The notes under the pieces are model-generated. The model made no database searches. It was given only the letters and a program-made list of their open reading frames with translations, and had not been told where the DNA came from. Shown in pieces: positions 7,988 to 16,153 of a stretch of DNA of 64,000 nt. The stretch spans positions 103,883 to 167,882 of the forward strand of contig DASZHD010000036.1 in the NCBI GenBank assembly GCA_035938175.1, read 5' to 3'. Position 1 is the first letter of the stretch; the number at the start of each line of letters is the position of its first letter. A program made the position numbers and the translations under genes. The stretch comes from DASRDE01 sp035938175 (GTDB lineage: Bacteria > Vulcanimicrobiota > Vulcanimicrobiia > Vulcanimicrobiales > Vulcanimicrobiaceae).

Positions 7988-9120
7988 GCCCGGAAACTGC
8001 ATCCGCCTTCACCGTTTTCGCTGAGCGTAAGCTGGCCGCCGCGCTCGGTGAAGGCCTGCGAAAGCGCGTCGAGCCCAAAGCCGCGTCCGCCGGAAGTCTG
8101 GCCCTCGAGACCTTTGCCGTCGTCGGTTACCGTGAGCGCTGCGCCGTTTCGTACCAATCCCACCGTCACGACCACGCGCGAGGCGTGCGCGTGCTTCTCG
8201 ACGTTGAGCAGCCCTTCTTTGGCCGCCGAGAGCAGCATCTTGAAATTCGCGTCCGGAATCGACGGAAGCACGTCCAGAATCACCAGCTCGGCCGTTAATC
8301 CGCTGCGTACTTCAAAGAAGCGGCACGCCGCCGACAATGCGGAACCGAACGCCTGTTGCTCGGCCGGGATGCACAGCGCGCGCAGCGATTCGCGCAACAC
8401 CGCCGTCGCTTCCCCCGCTTGCTGTTCCAAGGCCGAAAGCTTTTCGCGAATGCCGGCATCGACGCCGGGCTGCTCGCTGAGTCCCCGCACGCGCGCGCCG
8501 ATTGCAAACAGCATCGCGCCGATCGAATCGTGCAGTTCGAATGCCATGCGCTGCCGTTCTTCGTAGACGGCGACGTCGGCCGCGTACCGCGCGCGTTCTG
8601 CAATCAACAAACTGTGCGCGGTTTTCTCGGCGACATGCTTGACGATTCCGGCGGCTTGCGCACCGAACGTGACGTCGTCACGCAAACCCGCATACAACAC
8701 GCCCATCGGGAGGCCGTCAGGACCGAGGATCGGCGTCGCAATCATGCCGCGAATCGTTTCGCGCTGAACGTGATCGTCGTAATCGCTGCAATGAACGATC
8801 GAATCATCCTTCAGGTAGTTGTCGACCCACTCCACCACCCCGCGCGCCAGCACTCTGCCGCCAAGCCCGGTGCCGGGGCGAATGACCAGACCCGTAACCG
8901 CCGCGTTCAGGCGGCTGGAGTTCAAAATAATCGCGCCGCTTTGACCGGGCTGCGCGATCCACGCGGCGTGAAAGCCGAAATCCGTGAGCGCCGCCACGGT
9001 GCTTTCGAGCACGGCGTTTCGATCGACGAGCGCGACGATGCGCGAGAGCTCCCGGTCGAGCCTCTTCAGGGCGCTCGCGGCAAAACGCAGCCGCGAGTAC
9101 GACGAGCCGCGATTGTACAT
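7972..9120 (-). CDS. Soluble GAF-domain sensor histidine kinase (HisKA_3 type)
   Basis: 382 residues from the ATG at 9120, preceded by GAGAG; a GTG at 9156 is in frame but GGAGG touches it with no spacing. No membrane segment. A GAF domain covers roughly residues 30-185 (LESTVAALTDFGFHAAWIA, TPILGPDGLPMGVLYAG). The dimerisation/phosphotransfer domain has RQRMAFELHDSIGAMLFAIG, with the phospho-His in ELHDS, and the ATPase domain has the N box KEGLLNVEKHAHA and G box VTDDGKGLEG. It pairs with the NarL-type regulator that overlaps its 3' end. Being cytoplasmic, it presumably senses an internal small molecule or redox state. A TATGCT -10-like box lies at 9172-9177 on this strand. Confidence 0.9.
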   Translation of the reverse strand: MYNRGSSYSRLRFAASALKRLDRELSRIVALVDRNAVLESTVAALTDFGFHAAWIAQPGQSGAIILNSSRLNAAVTGLVIRPGTGLGGRVLARGVVEWVDNYLKDDSIVHCSDYDDHVQRETIRGMIATPILGPDGLPMGVLYAGLRDDVTFGAQAAGIVKHVAEKTAHSLLIAERARYAADVAVYEERQRMAFELHDSIGAMLFAIGARVRGLSEQPGVDAGIREKLSALEQQAGEATAVLRESLRALCIPAEQQAFGSALSAACRFFEVRSGLTAELVILDVLPSIPDANFKMLLSAAKEGLLNVEKHAHASRVVVTVGLVRNGAALTVTDDGKGLEGQTSGGRGFGLDALSQAFTERGGQLTLSENGEGGCSFRAWLPC

Positions 9121-9153
9121 GCGGGTGCTCTCGCGTTGGCAGGTAATCGGCTT

Positions 9154-9171
9154 CACCCTCCGTGCAGGGTG
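9154..9171. repeat. Short inverted repeat between kinase and peptidase
   Basis: CACCCT, a six-base loop, then AGGGTG form a perfect 6-bp stem. It lies in the 168-base region between the divergent kinase (start 9120) and peptidase (start 9289). On the minus strand it falls between the putative TATGCT box and the kinase start, so it could be an operator or a transcript hairpin. The rest of the gap also contains GCCTTC-GG-AAGGC, a second short hairpin at about 9180-9192. Neither is followed by a T-run. Confidence 0.35.
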
Positions 9172-9288
9172 AGCATACCGCCTTCGGAAGGCAAAATTTA
9201 CCTCCTTTTGGGTGTATCGGCATTTCCGGCTCGGCGCTTCGTCGGGATAGTCTCTCGCGACACATCAACGTCGCGGGAGGATGGTTCA

Positions 9289-10494
9289 GTGGAATCAGTT
9301 TACGGCGCGGGCCGTACGGTCGAGTTCGGTATCTACCGGGACGGCGACAATAACCTTGACGAATCGCAGGCGCTCACGTTACGTCAGGCGCTGCAGACGA
9401 GCGCAAAAGACTCGCGCATCGAGTACACCGTGGAAGACACGACGTCGATCGGCACCGGCGAGCTTCGTACGGATTCGTTCACGATTTCCGGCGGCGGCGT
9501 CGGGCGGGCATCGATTGAAGCGCCGCACGACATGTCGTCCGAAAAGAATCTCGCGCGTTTCGTAGCCGACACGCTCGAAAACGCGCATAAGAGCGGCGCG
9601 AAACAGACATGGATCGAGCTGACCGATCACGGTGCAGGCGACGGCGGCGGCCTGGAAGCCGACAGCACGAAACACATCATGCCGATGCCGAAAATTGCAC
9701 AAGCGATTGCGGATGGCGTCAAGCTGCATGCAAAAGAGCACCCGGAAGATGCGGGGCGCAAGATTGACGGCGTGGTCGCCAATCAATGTCTCATGGCGTC
9801 GCTGGGTTTTGCAGACGCTCTTTCGCACGCCGGCGTTACGTGGCTTGCGGCAAGCCCGGAGACGATGGTATCCCCCGGCGTGCCGAGCAACGTCGCCGAA
9901 GCGATTGCGCGCAACGCGGCCAAACCGCACGCGATGGCGGATTCGATCGTGAACGACGTCATGAATCAGCAGTACGGCATGGGAGAAAACGTGTGGACGC
10001 CGGCTGCGGCATTCGACGTTTTGGACGTGCGCCGGGCGAAGATGCGCGGCGTCGAGCAATCGGTCAAAGCGTTGAACGACGCGATCGCGCAGCGCAAGGA
10101 TGACGCACAAACGATGCAAGCGATACGGCACGATGCGCAGCTCGTTCACGGCATGGTGCGCTTTCCGCAAGCGAAGCGGAATATGCCCTGGCATGCCGAT
10201 CGCCCTGCGATCGCGCTTTACGACAAGCTCGCGAAAGATACGCGTTTGGATTCGACATTGCGCCAAGATGCGATCGACGCCGAAAACGCGGTGGGTTCGC
10301 TGGTTGCCGCGCACAGCGAAGCGCAGCGCTTCGAACCGTTCGGCGGATCGCGCTATACCGACGCTGTCGGCCCGACAGTGCACTTTCCCGTACGGCCGTC
10401 ACAGGTCGACCCGTGGGCGCCGCACGTAACCGAAACACACAACCGCTTCTTCGACGAAACGGACGCGGCCGCGGTGGAACGGGTTATCGCGTGA
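9289..10494 (+). CDS. Clostripain-like (C11) cysteine peptidase, caspase-fold
   Basis: 401 residues from a GTG with a strong GGGAGG ribosome-binding site 8 bases upstream; the longer frame upstream is an antisense shadow of the kinase. The N-terminal strand FGIYRDGDNNLDE matches the opening of C11 peptidases ('DGDNNL'). The catalytic pair is visible as IELTDHGAGDGGG (His114) and VVANQCLMASL (Cys167), at the spacing expected for the clan CD fold. C11 enzymes cleave after Arg or Lys. There is no signal peptide or membrane span, so it is probably cytoplasmic, unlike secreted clostripain. It is divergent from the sensor kinase operon. Confidence 0.8.
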   Translation: MESVYGAGRTVEFGIYRDGDNNLDESQALTLRQALQTSAKDSRIEYTVEDTTSIGTGELRTDSFTISGGGVGRASIEAPHDMSSEKNLARFVADTLENAHKSGAKQTWIELTDHGAGDGGGLEADSTKHIMPMPKIAQAIADGVKLHAKEHPEDAGRKIDGVVANQCLMASLGFADALSHAGVTWLAASPETMVSPGVPSNVAEAIARNAAKPHAMADSIVNDVMNQQYGMGENVWTPAAAFDVLDVRRAKMRGVEQSVKALNDAIAQRKDDAQTMQAIRHDAQLVHGMVRFPQAKRNMPWHADRPAIALYDKLAKDTRLDSTLRQDAIDAENAVGSLVAAHSEAQRFEPFGGSRYTDAVGPTVHFPVRPSQVDPWAPHVTETHNRFFDETDAAAVERVIA

Positions 10495-10502
10495 CGGGGG
10501 CG

Positions 10503-10910
10503 CTAGTGTAAAACCGCGGCAATCGCTATCGCAATCGCCGCGACGTCTTCGGCAATTGCCGCGGGGATGGCGCCGATTGCTTCGATCATCCGCAGGCGGA
10601 CCGCCAGACCGCCGTAGAGGCCTATGGCGGCGCCGGCTACTCCCAAAATCGCGCCCGCGACCGGCGCATTTCCGGTCAGAGCCGCCATGGCGTAGCCGCA
10701 ATAGGCACCGCTTGCGGCGCGAAGCAGCGGTGAGGGTAACTGCGTGCGCGGCGGAATTTGCGGCAGCGCGTCGGCCACGTACTCGCCGATGGCCAGGGCG
10801 GCGAACACGAGCCCGAGCCACCCGCCCCGGGTTAGCAGCAGCAGAACCGCGGGCGGCGTAAAGACGCGAAGCCCGCATGCAAAACCGATGACCAATGCAA
10901 GCAGCAGCAT
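10503..10910 (-). CDS. DUF4126 membrane protein
   Basis: 135 residues, almost entirely hydrophobic with about four membrane segments. The family signature is seen at the N-terminus (GFACGLRVFTPPAVLLLLT) and in AIGEYVADALPQIPPRTQL, with Gly/Ala-rich helices after it (GAILGVAGAAIGLYGGLAVR). DUF4126 proteins are inner-membrane proteins without assigned activity. The start codon sits six bases after a TACAAT box, so the transcript may be leaderless. It converges on the peptidase gene with an 8-base gap. Confidence 0.85.
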   Translation of the reverse strand: MLLLALVIGFACGLRVFTPPAVLLLLTRGGWLGLVFAALAIGEYVADALPQIPPRTQLPSPLLRAASGAYCGYAMAALTGNAPVAGAILGVAGAAIGLYGGLAVRLRMIEAIGAIPAAIAEDVAAIAIAIAAVLH

Positions 10911-10916
10911 GGCCTC

Positions 10917-10922
10917 ATTGTA
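10917..10922 (-). promoter_or_regulatory. -10 box (TACAAT) for a leaderless DUF4126 transcript
   Basis: On the minus strand TACAAT is followed by exactly six bases (GAGGCC) and then the ATG at 10910. This spacing places the transcription start at the A of the start codon. No clear -35 box is seen. The same TAnnnT-N6-start arrangement occurs before four other genes in the window. Confidence 0.6.
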
Positions 10923-10967
10923 GCAGGTGATGCGAAACTTCAGCGGCCCCGGGACGATATAGTAGGC

Positions 10968-11297
10968 ATGGCCAGTCCGAAAATCGTCGTCGCCGCTTAC
11001 CGCAACTTCCGCCGCGTTCTTCCGCTGCTGCGCGACGAACGCGTTCCGCTGGGCCTCAAAGTCGGTACGTGCATCATGGGCCTGTTGATCGTTTCGCCGC
11101 TCGACGTTTTCGGCGACATTCCGGTGCTCGGTTTGCTGGACGACGCCGTGCTTTTAACGCTGCTTGCGGCCGCGTTTGTGCTTCTCGCCGAACGCATGAC
11201 GCAGCGCATCGTAACGCCGGTAACGCCCCAGACTACCGTCGAACCCGAGCCCGGCGTCATGCAATTGCCGCGCGCGCACCCGGTGCGCAAAGCCTAG
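10968..11297 (+). CDS. DUF1232 (YkvA-like) membrane protein
   Basis: 109 residues. The DUF1232 core is clear: YRNFRRVLPLLRDERVPLGL, then the family's SPLDVFGDIPVLGLLDDAVL, followed by a hydrophobic helix (LLTLLAAAFVLLAERM) and a short polar tail. The family consists of small membrane proteins of unknown role. A TATAGT hexamer lies four bases before the ATG, again suggesting a very short leader or none. It is divergent from the DUF4126 gene (57-base gap) and converges on the helicase gene with a single-base gap. Confidence 0.85.
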   Translation: MASPKIVVAAYRNFRRVLPLLRDERVPLGLKVGTCIMGLLIVSPLDVFGDIPVLGLLDDAVLLTLLAAAFVLLAERMTQRIVTPVTPQTTVEPEPGVMQLPRAHPVRKA

Positions 11298-11298
11298 C

Positions 11299-13380
11299 TC
11301 AGCGCTTCAAGGCGACGCGCTCGGGATAGATCGGGCGGTTGATGATGCGTTGCAATGCCGACGCATCCGCCGTCAAAATCAGATCGCAAAACCGCGCAAA
11401 GTCTTCGCGCGCCGCTTCGCCTTCCGCGAACCGCTCGTTCTTCGTTAAATCTACCCTACCGTCGACGGCGCGGAAGCGCAGGTACCGCCCGTCATCGTCG
11501 ATTCCGGTTTCCAGCAGCCCCTCGTCTTCGAAGATTCGCACGGCAACGCTGACGGTGCGTTCGTTCGCTTTGTCCAGATCCAGCGTTCGCGCGATCTCGG
11601 CGAACGACATGCGAAGCGGTCCGCGCGCCGCCAACGAACGCATTCCCTTATAGAGCTCGCGCAGTACGTTGATCGTGGGCGACTCCTGATCGATGATGAA
11701 CTCGTTGATGCGCCGGTCGGCGTCGCCGAAAAGCAAATGAATCCGCGCGGGCTCGCCGTCGCGGCCGGCGCGCCCCGCCTGCTGGTTGAATTCCGTGAAA
11801 TCGAAGTTCAGATGGTAGTGCACCACATTGCGCACGTCCGGCAAATCGATCCCTTCGCCAAACGCCGAGGTCGCAACGACGATCCGCAAGGTGCCGGCAC
11901 GAAAGAGGCCCTCGACTTCCGTGCGATCGGCCGGCGGCATTCCGGCGTGGTAAAACATGACCTCGTTTTTGAACCGTCTGCGAAGCGCTTCCGCCGTCTT
12001 CGTCGCTTCGCTGCGGGAATTGCAATAAACGATTCCCTTGCCGGGTGAATCTTCAAATAGTTCCGACAGGTACTTGAGTTTGTCGCGCGTGCCGCGTGCG
12101 TCGGCAATGTGCAGATTCTCGCGGATAGTGGGATCGATGACCCACGATTCGATCGCCAGGTCTTTGACGATTTGCGCGAACGCATCGTCGCCGGCGGTTG
12201 CGGTAAGCGCGAGAACCTGCGGGCGTCCCAGAGACGCTATGGTGGCGCCCAATTTCCCGTATGCGGAGCGGTGTTTCGACTCGTACACGTGATGCGCTTC
12301 GTCGACGACGACGAGCGAAGGCGTGCTGCGGCCCGTGAACGCTTCGCGATGAAACTGTAAAAATTCCGGGGTCGCGAGCACGATATCCCACGCACCTGCG
12401 TCCAGCGCGTCCATCAGGTACCGGCGCTCTTCACCGCCGATCGATCCATTGGCACGCAACACGCGAATGCCCAGCGGATCCAGGCGGCGCGTGAGCGCGT
12501 CGTATTGATCGTTCGCGAGCGCGCGCAGCGGATAGATGACCAGCGTCTTGCGCTCGGACTCCAATGCGTGATTCGCCGCGGGGTACTGAAAGCAGAACGA
12601 TTTTCCGCGTCCCGTCCCAAGAATCGCAATGGTGTTCTTTCCGGCCTCCACACGCGCCAGTACCTCGCGCTGCGCGCTATGCGGCTGGGCATCGCCAATC
12701 AGCGCTCGGCGTACGGCATCGCGGTCCGCCTGCGCACGCGCATGGATTGCGAACGTATCGGTCCGCGCAACTTCTCGCTCCACGCGGATGTTGACGCCGA
12801 AGTTCTTTCCTTCGGTGCCGCCCGTAACGTGTTCGATGCGTGCCGCGTAGCGCGCGCCGCCGTCGATCAAGGGCGACAGATGTTTCGCGATTTCTTTGCG
12901 CAAGAACCCGACCTGGAATGCCCCGTAGCACACTGCGATTGCATTGGCGTCGACGGGGTTGTCGGGCTGCCGCTGCAGTTCGAGTTCGAGTCCGGGTGTC
13001 AATCCGGCAATCAGATCTTGGCGGCGTGCGAACGAAACGCCCATGACTTTGGTGGGAAATGAATCGCGCTCGCCTACGCCGGAGAAGGGATCGCGGCGCA
13101 GATACTCCGCGCTGCGGCGGAACATGCGGTCGAGGAAGTCTTCGGGATTGTCGCCCTGAGCCTGTCGAAGGGCCGAGCTTGTCGAGGCCTTTGCTGTTCC
13201 CTTCGATTCCTCAGGGTGCTTCGATTCCTCAGCATGACACGATTCCTCAGCATGACGAGATGCTTCAGCGTGACGAGCGGCGTGAAGAGAATCGAATTCG
13301 CGTAACAGCCGTTCGAAAGCCGCCTCCGACGGAGTCGGAGGCGGCAACGCGTTACTCGCCTTGCGGCTGCGCCGGTTCAT
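11299..13380 (-). CDS. RecQ-like ATP-dependent helicase with N-terminal HIRAN domain
   Basis: 693 residues. Order: low-complexity N-terminus with a repeat insertion (about 35-78), HIRAN domain (about 105-195: FPTKVMGVSFARRQDLIAGL, LQRQPDNPVDANAIAV), helicase core with Walker A AILGTGRGKSFCFQYP, DEAH box VVVDEAHHVY, LALTATAGDD, then the second RecA fold with VVATSAFGEGIDLP and motif VI NQQAGRAGRDGEPARIH, and a winged-helix-like tail. No HRDC or RQC zinc motif is obvious. HIRAN domains recognise DNA ends or stalled forks in Rad5/HLTF, so a repair role is likely. The start overlaps secF by 29 bases; an internal ATG at 13125, after the repeat, is an alternative. Confidence 0.88.
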   Translation of the reverse strand: MNRRSRKASNALPPPTPSEAAFERLLREFDSLHAARHAEASRHAEESCHAEESKHPEESKGTAKASTSSALRQAQGDNPEDFLDRMFRRSAEYLRRDPFSGVGERDSFPTKVMGVSFARRQDLIAGLTPGLELELQRQPDNPVDANAIAVCYGAFQVGFLRKEIAKHLSPLIDGGARYAARIEHVTGGTEGKNFGVNIRVEREVARTDTFAIHARAQADRDAVRRALIGDAQPHSAQREVLARVEAGKNTIAILGTGRGKSFCFQYPAANHALESERKTLVIYPLRALANDQYDALTRRLDPLGIRVLRANGSIGGEERRYLMDALDAGAWDIVLATPEFLQFHREAFTGRSTPSLVVVDEAHHVYESKHRSAYGKLGATIASLGRPQVLALTATAGDDAFAQIVKDLAIESWVIDPTIRENLHIADARGTRDKLKYLSELFEDSPGKGIVYCNSRSEATKTAEALRRRFKNEVMFYHAGMPPADRTEVEGLFRAGTLRIVVATSAFGEGIDLPDVRNVVHYHLNFDFTEFNQQAGRAGRDGEPARIHLLFGDADRRINEFIIDQESPTINVLRELYKGMRSLAARGPLRMSFAEIARTLDLDKANERTVSVAVRIFEDEGLLETGIDDDGRYLRFRAVDGRVDLTKNERFAEGEAAREDFARFCDLILTADASALQRIINRPIYPERVALKR
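13151..13272. repeat. Dispersed-repeat-like insertion with 18-base tandem units inside the helicase gene
   Basis: 13201-13272 holds four 18-base units built on (T/G)ATTCCTCAGCATG, decaying toward 13272. Beside it, 13151-13180 has CCCTGAGCCTGTCGAAGGG and a diverged second copy (GAGCTTGTCGAGG). These words are like the interspersed CTGAGCxTGTCGAAGG and CTCAGGATGAC repeats known from many GC-rich bacterial genomes. Here they are translated in frame as residues about 35-78 of the helicase (HAEESCHAEESKHPEESKG). No other copy is seen in the window. Confidence 0.65.
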
Positions 13381-14695
13381 CCCGAGGCGGCAGCGACTGC
13401 TCCGGCTCGAAGTCGTCGAGATTCAGATTGATCTCTTCGTGCCCCTGATCGAACGCCGCTTCGTGCAAGCCGGAAGCCTGCGCGTCCAGCGGATCCATTT
13501 CTTCGTACGCTGAAGGCGCATCTTCGAGAGCAGTCGCCGCGGTGGTCGGACCGCCGGCATCGCTACGTTTGCGCTTATAGCGCGCGGGCGTGGCGGACGG
13601 CGGCCGCGTGGCCTTTGCCTTTTCGCGACGGGCTTTGCGTGCCGCCACGATGTCTTCGCGCGCGACGCCGCCGTGCGCCGCGAGCGCCTTGCTTTCGGCA
13701 ATGCTGCGCGCGGAACGCGTGCGATCGGCGGACACGCCCGCGGCACGTTTGCGCATCGCCGCTTCCATCTGCCGCTTACGGAACACCAGCACGAGGGGTG
13801 CTGAATAAAAGATCGAGTGATAGCCGCCGGAGCAAATGCCGACCAGCAATGCGAACGCGAAGTTCTTCAGCGACGCACCGCCCAGCGCGAGCAGCGCAAC
13901 GAGCGTGATGACGACCGTGGCCAACGTATTGAACGACCGGGTCATCGTCTGGAGAATCGACGTGTTGACGATCTTCTCATACGGCTCGCCGGCCATCAAC
14001 TTCGTGTTCTCGCGGATACGATCGAGAATGACGATCGTGTCCATGACCGAGTAACCGATGACCGTCAAAACCGCGGCGAGGAAGGCGTCGTCGGCTTTCT
14101 TGCCGGCCAGCGCGTAGATGCCGATCATCATCGCGGCGTCTCGAACCAGCGCGATGATCGTCACGAGACCGAAGATGTAATTCCAGCCGAAGCGGAACGC
14201 GATATAGAGAAATTGGATCGCCAGTGCGATAACTAGCGCCTCGATAGCCTTGGTAAGATACTCGCGCCCCAACGTCGGACCGACCGACGTGATTTGCGAT
14301 TTCTGCCGGTCGACCGGCGCCAGGTTATCGAGCGCGTCCCACAACGGCTTGGTGTTGTTGCCGAACGCGACTTGCGTCTCTTCCACGTTGTAGCGCTGCC
14401 AGCCGTCGCCGCTCTGCGTGCCGACCGTCCGTAGTTCCATATCCGTCACGCCGACGGATCCCAACGCCGTGCGGACTTGTTGCACCGTGACCGGCTTCGT
14501 AAACGATACGTCGATTGCCGTACCGCCGGTGAACGAAAGGCCCAGCTGCATCATCTTGCCGGGCTGGAAGCCGTTGCCGCCGGCAAAGCCGTGATAGACC
14601 ATCGAGCCCAAACCGGCCGCGATGACGAGATACGAGATCAGCGATACGGTACGGAACCAGCCGACGATGTTCCAGTTCAGTCTGCGAAAAAACAT
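13352..14695 (-). CDS. secF: Protein translocase subunit SecF with long C-terminal extension
   Basis: 447 residues, against about 300-330 for most SecF. The conserved part is typical: first membrane span near 18-36, periplasmic domain with LSFTGGTAIDVSFTKPVTVQ, then five spans including VLTVIGYSVMDTIVILDRIR and NTSILQTMTRSFNTLATVV. After the last span (residue about 310) comes a 130-residue cytoplasmic tail: first basic (ARKARREKAKATRPP), then acidic (HEEINLNLDDFEPEQS). With SecD it uses the proton-motive force to help pull secreted proteins across the inner membrane. Its ATG overlaps the secD stop by one base. Confidence 0.95.
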   Translation of the reverse strand: MFFRRLNWNIVGWFRTVSLISYLVIAAGLGSMVYHGFAGGNGFQPGKMMQLGLSFTGGTAIDVSFTKPVTVQQVRTALGSVGVTDMELRTVGTQSGDGWQRYNVEETQVAFGNNTKPLWDALDNLAPVDRQKSQITSVGPTLGREYLTKAIEALVIALAIQFLYIAFRFGWNYIFGLVTIIALVRDAAMMIGIYALAGKKADDAFLAAVLTVIGYSVMDTIVILDRIRENTKLMAGEPYEKIVNTSILQTMTRSFNTLATVVITLVALLALGGASLKNFAFALLVGICSGGYHSIFYSAPLVLVFRKRQMEAAMRKRAAGVSADRTRSARSIAESKALAAHGGVAREDIVAARKARREKAKATRPPSATPARYKRKRSDAGGPTTAATALEDAPSAYEEMDPLDAQASGLHEAAFDQGHEEINLNLDDFEPEQSLPPRDEPAQPQGE

Positions 14696-16050
14696 CAGGC
14701 ACCCGCCCCCGACTTAGCAAATACGCCGACGTCTTCGGAATTGACCCCGTACAGCGACGGCGAGGTCGCGATGTCGTTGTCGACCAGCACGTCGACGAAG
14801 AACCGCGTGATCAGCACGGCAGTTACGAGTGAGAGAATCGTTCCCCACATCAGCGTAAACGCGAAGCCTTTCACGGTTCCGGTACCGAATTGGAAGAGCA
14901 CGAATGCGCCGACGATGGTGGTAACGTGACTGTCGAGCACGGCCGACATCGCGCGCCGGAATCCGGTCGCGACCGACGCGCGCATCGTTTTGCCGGACCA
15001 GAGTTCTTCTTTGATCCGCTCGAAGATCAACACGTTCGCGTCGACCGCCATACCGATCGACAGCACGAAACCGGCGATACCGGGAAGTGTTAGCGTGGCA
15101 TGCGAGATGGAAAGTATCGCGAGCATCATCACGACGTAGATCAGCAGCGCGACGTCGGCCAAAAAGCCCGGCAGCCGGTACACGACGATCATGAACACCA
15201 GCACGAGCCCGAGGCCCAGCATCGATGCGCGCAGCGACATTTCGAGGTCGATTTTTCCGAGCGTCGGCCCGATCGTCTCGTTTTCGATAATCACCGGCGT
15301 AACGCGCAGCGCGCCGGAATTCAGGTTGTTGGCGAGTGCGATCGTGTCGTCTTGCGTGAATTGTCCCTGAATGATGCCGTTGCTCGAAATCGCTCCGTTG
15401 ATGACGGGCGCCGACAAATACCGCTTGTCGAGGAACATCCCCAAATCTTTACCGAGGTTCTTTGACGTCAGATCGTAGAACTTCTTGGGATCTTTCGTGG
15501 TGAAATCGATCGCCGGATTTCCGGCCGTGTCGAAGGATGCTTGCGCGCTCTTGAGATCTTTGCCCTGATAGACGACTTTGCCGCTGGCCTCGTACGCGCC
15601 GGCGTTGACGTAGTCGCACGCCTTCTTGTCCTTCGGATTTGCGGTGCATGCCGCTTGTGCCGCCATCGCCTTGTTGTTCACATCCGCCGGGACGATCTTG
15701 TACTCCAGCACCGCGGCTTGTTTTATCGCCTTCTCCGCTTGCTCGGTGTTGCTGACGTGCGGCAGATCGACGGAGATACGGTTGCTATTCACCTTGGCGA
15801 TCTGCGGTTCGGCAACGCCCAAACCGTTGATGCGCCGGTCGATCGTATCCATCGTTTCCTGTTGGATCTCAGGCGTGATCTGCGGAACGTCTTGCGTCGG
15901 ATTGAGCTGAAGCAGCAGATGCGCGCCGCCGACCAGATCGAGTCCGAGATTGATCTTCTTTTGGACGGGAAGCGCCGCCCAGAGGCTGAGGGCCGTGATG
16001 GCGATGACCACCAGGGCTTTGATCGGATTTTTGTACTTGTTCCAGCTCAT
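14695..16050 (-). CDS. secD: Protein translocase subunit SecD
   Basis: 451 residues from the ATG at 16050 (the open frame runs further up but through a terminator hairpin). N-terminal span near 12-30, then the SecD hallmark NLGLDLVGGAHLLLQL, a large periplasmic domain (VNSNRISVDLPHV, FLDKRYLSAPVINGAI), and the membrane part with DVALLIYVVMMLAI, GMAVDANVLIFERIKEEL and AMSAVLDSHVTTI. Works with SecF as an accessory motor of the Sec translocon. A TACGGT box lies four bases before the ATG, right after the flhA terminator, so secDF is probably transcribed on its own with little or no leader. Confidence 0.96.
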   Translation of the reverse strand: MSWNKYKNPIKALVVIAITALSLWAALPVQKKINLGLDLVGGAHLLLQLNPTQDVPQITPEIQQETMDTIDRRINGLGVAEPQIAKVNSNRISVDLPHVSNTEQAEKAIKQAAVLEYKIVPADVNNKAMAAQAACTANPKDKKACDYVNAGAYEASGKVVYQGKDLKSAQASFDTAGNPAIDFTTKDPKKFYDLTSKNLGKDLGMFLDKRYLSAPVINGAISSNGIIQGQFTQDDTIALANNLNSGALRVTPVIIENETIGPTLGKIDLEMSLRASMLGLGLVLVFMIVVYRLPGFLADVALLIYVVMMLAILSISHATLTLPGIAGFVLSIGMAVDANVLIFERIKEELWSGKTMRASVATGFRRAMSAVLDSHVTTIVGAFVLFQFGTGTVKGFAFTLMWGTILSLVTAVLITRFFVDVLVDNDIATSPSLYGVNSEDVGVFAKSGAGA

Positions 16051-16058
16051 GCGTACCG

Positions 16059-16090
16059 TAAAAAAAGCAGTGCCCGCCACAAGGGCGGGT
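16059..16090 (-). terminator. Rho-independent terminator after flhA
   Basis: On the minus strand CCCGCC, loop CTTGT, GGCGGG (16073-16089) forms a 6-bp GC stem, followed after five bases by seven T residues (16066-16060). It lies 64 bases past the flhA stop and just before secD, so it should end the fliQ-fliR-flhB-flhA transcript. Confidence 0.65.
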
Positions 16091-16153
16091 CCAAACCCTA
16101 AGAGTCTAACAGGCCGTCGTGGGACCGTCAAATTGGGGCCTGACGAAGTTCTC

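Noticed and set aside
8356..9288. Long open frame joined in front of the clostripain-like gene
   Set aside because: It is antisense to the sensor kinase, has no domain similarity and composition of a shadow frame. The strong ribosome-binding site before the GTG at 9289 marks the real start.
13201..13272. 18-base tandem repeats considered as a CRISPR array
   Set aside because: Units are contiguous without unique spacers, only four and decaying, and no cas gene is present.
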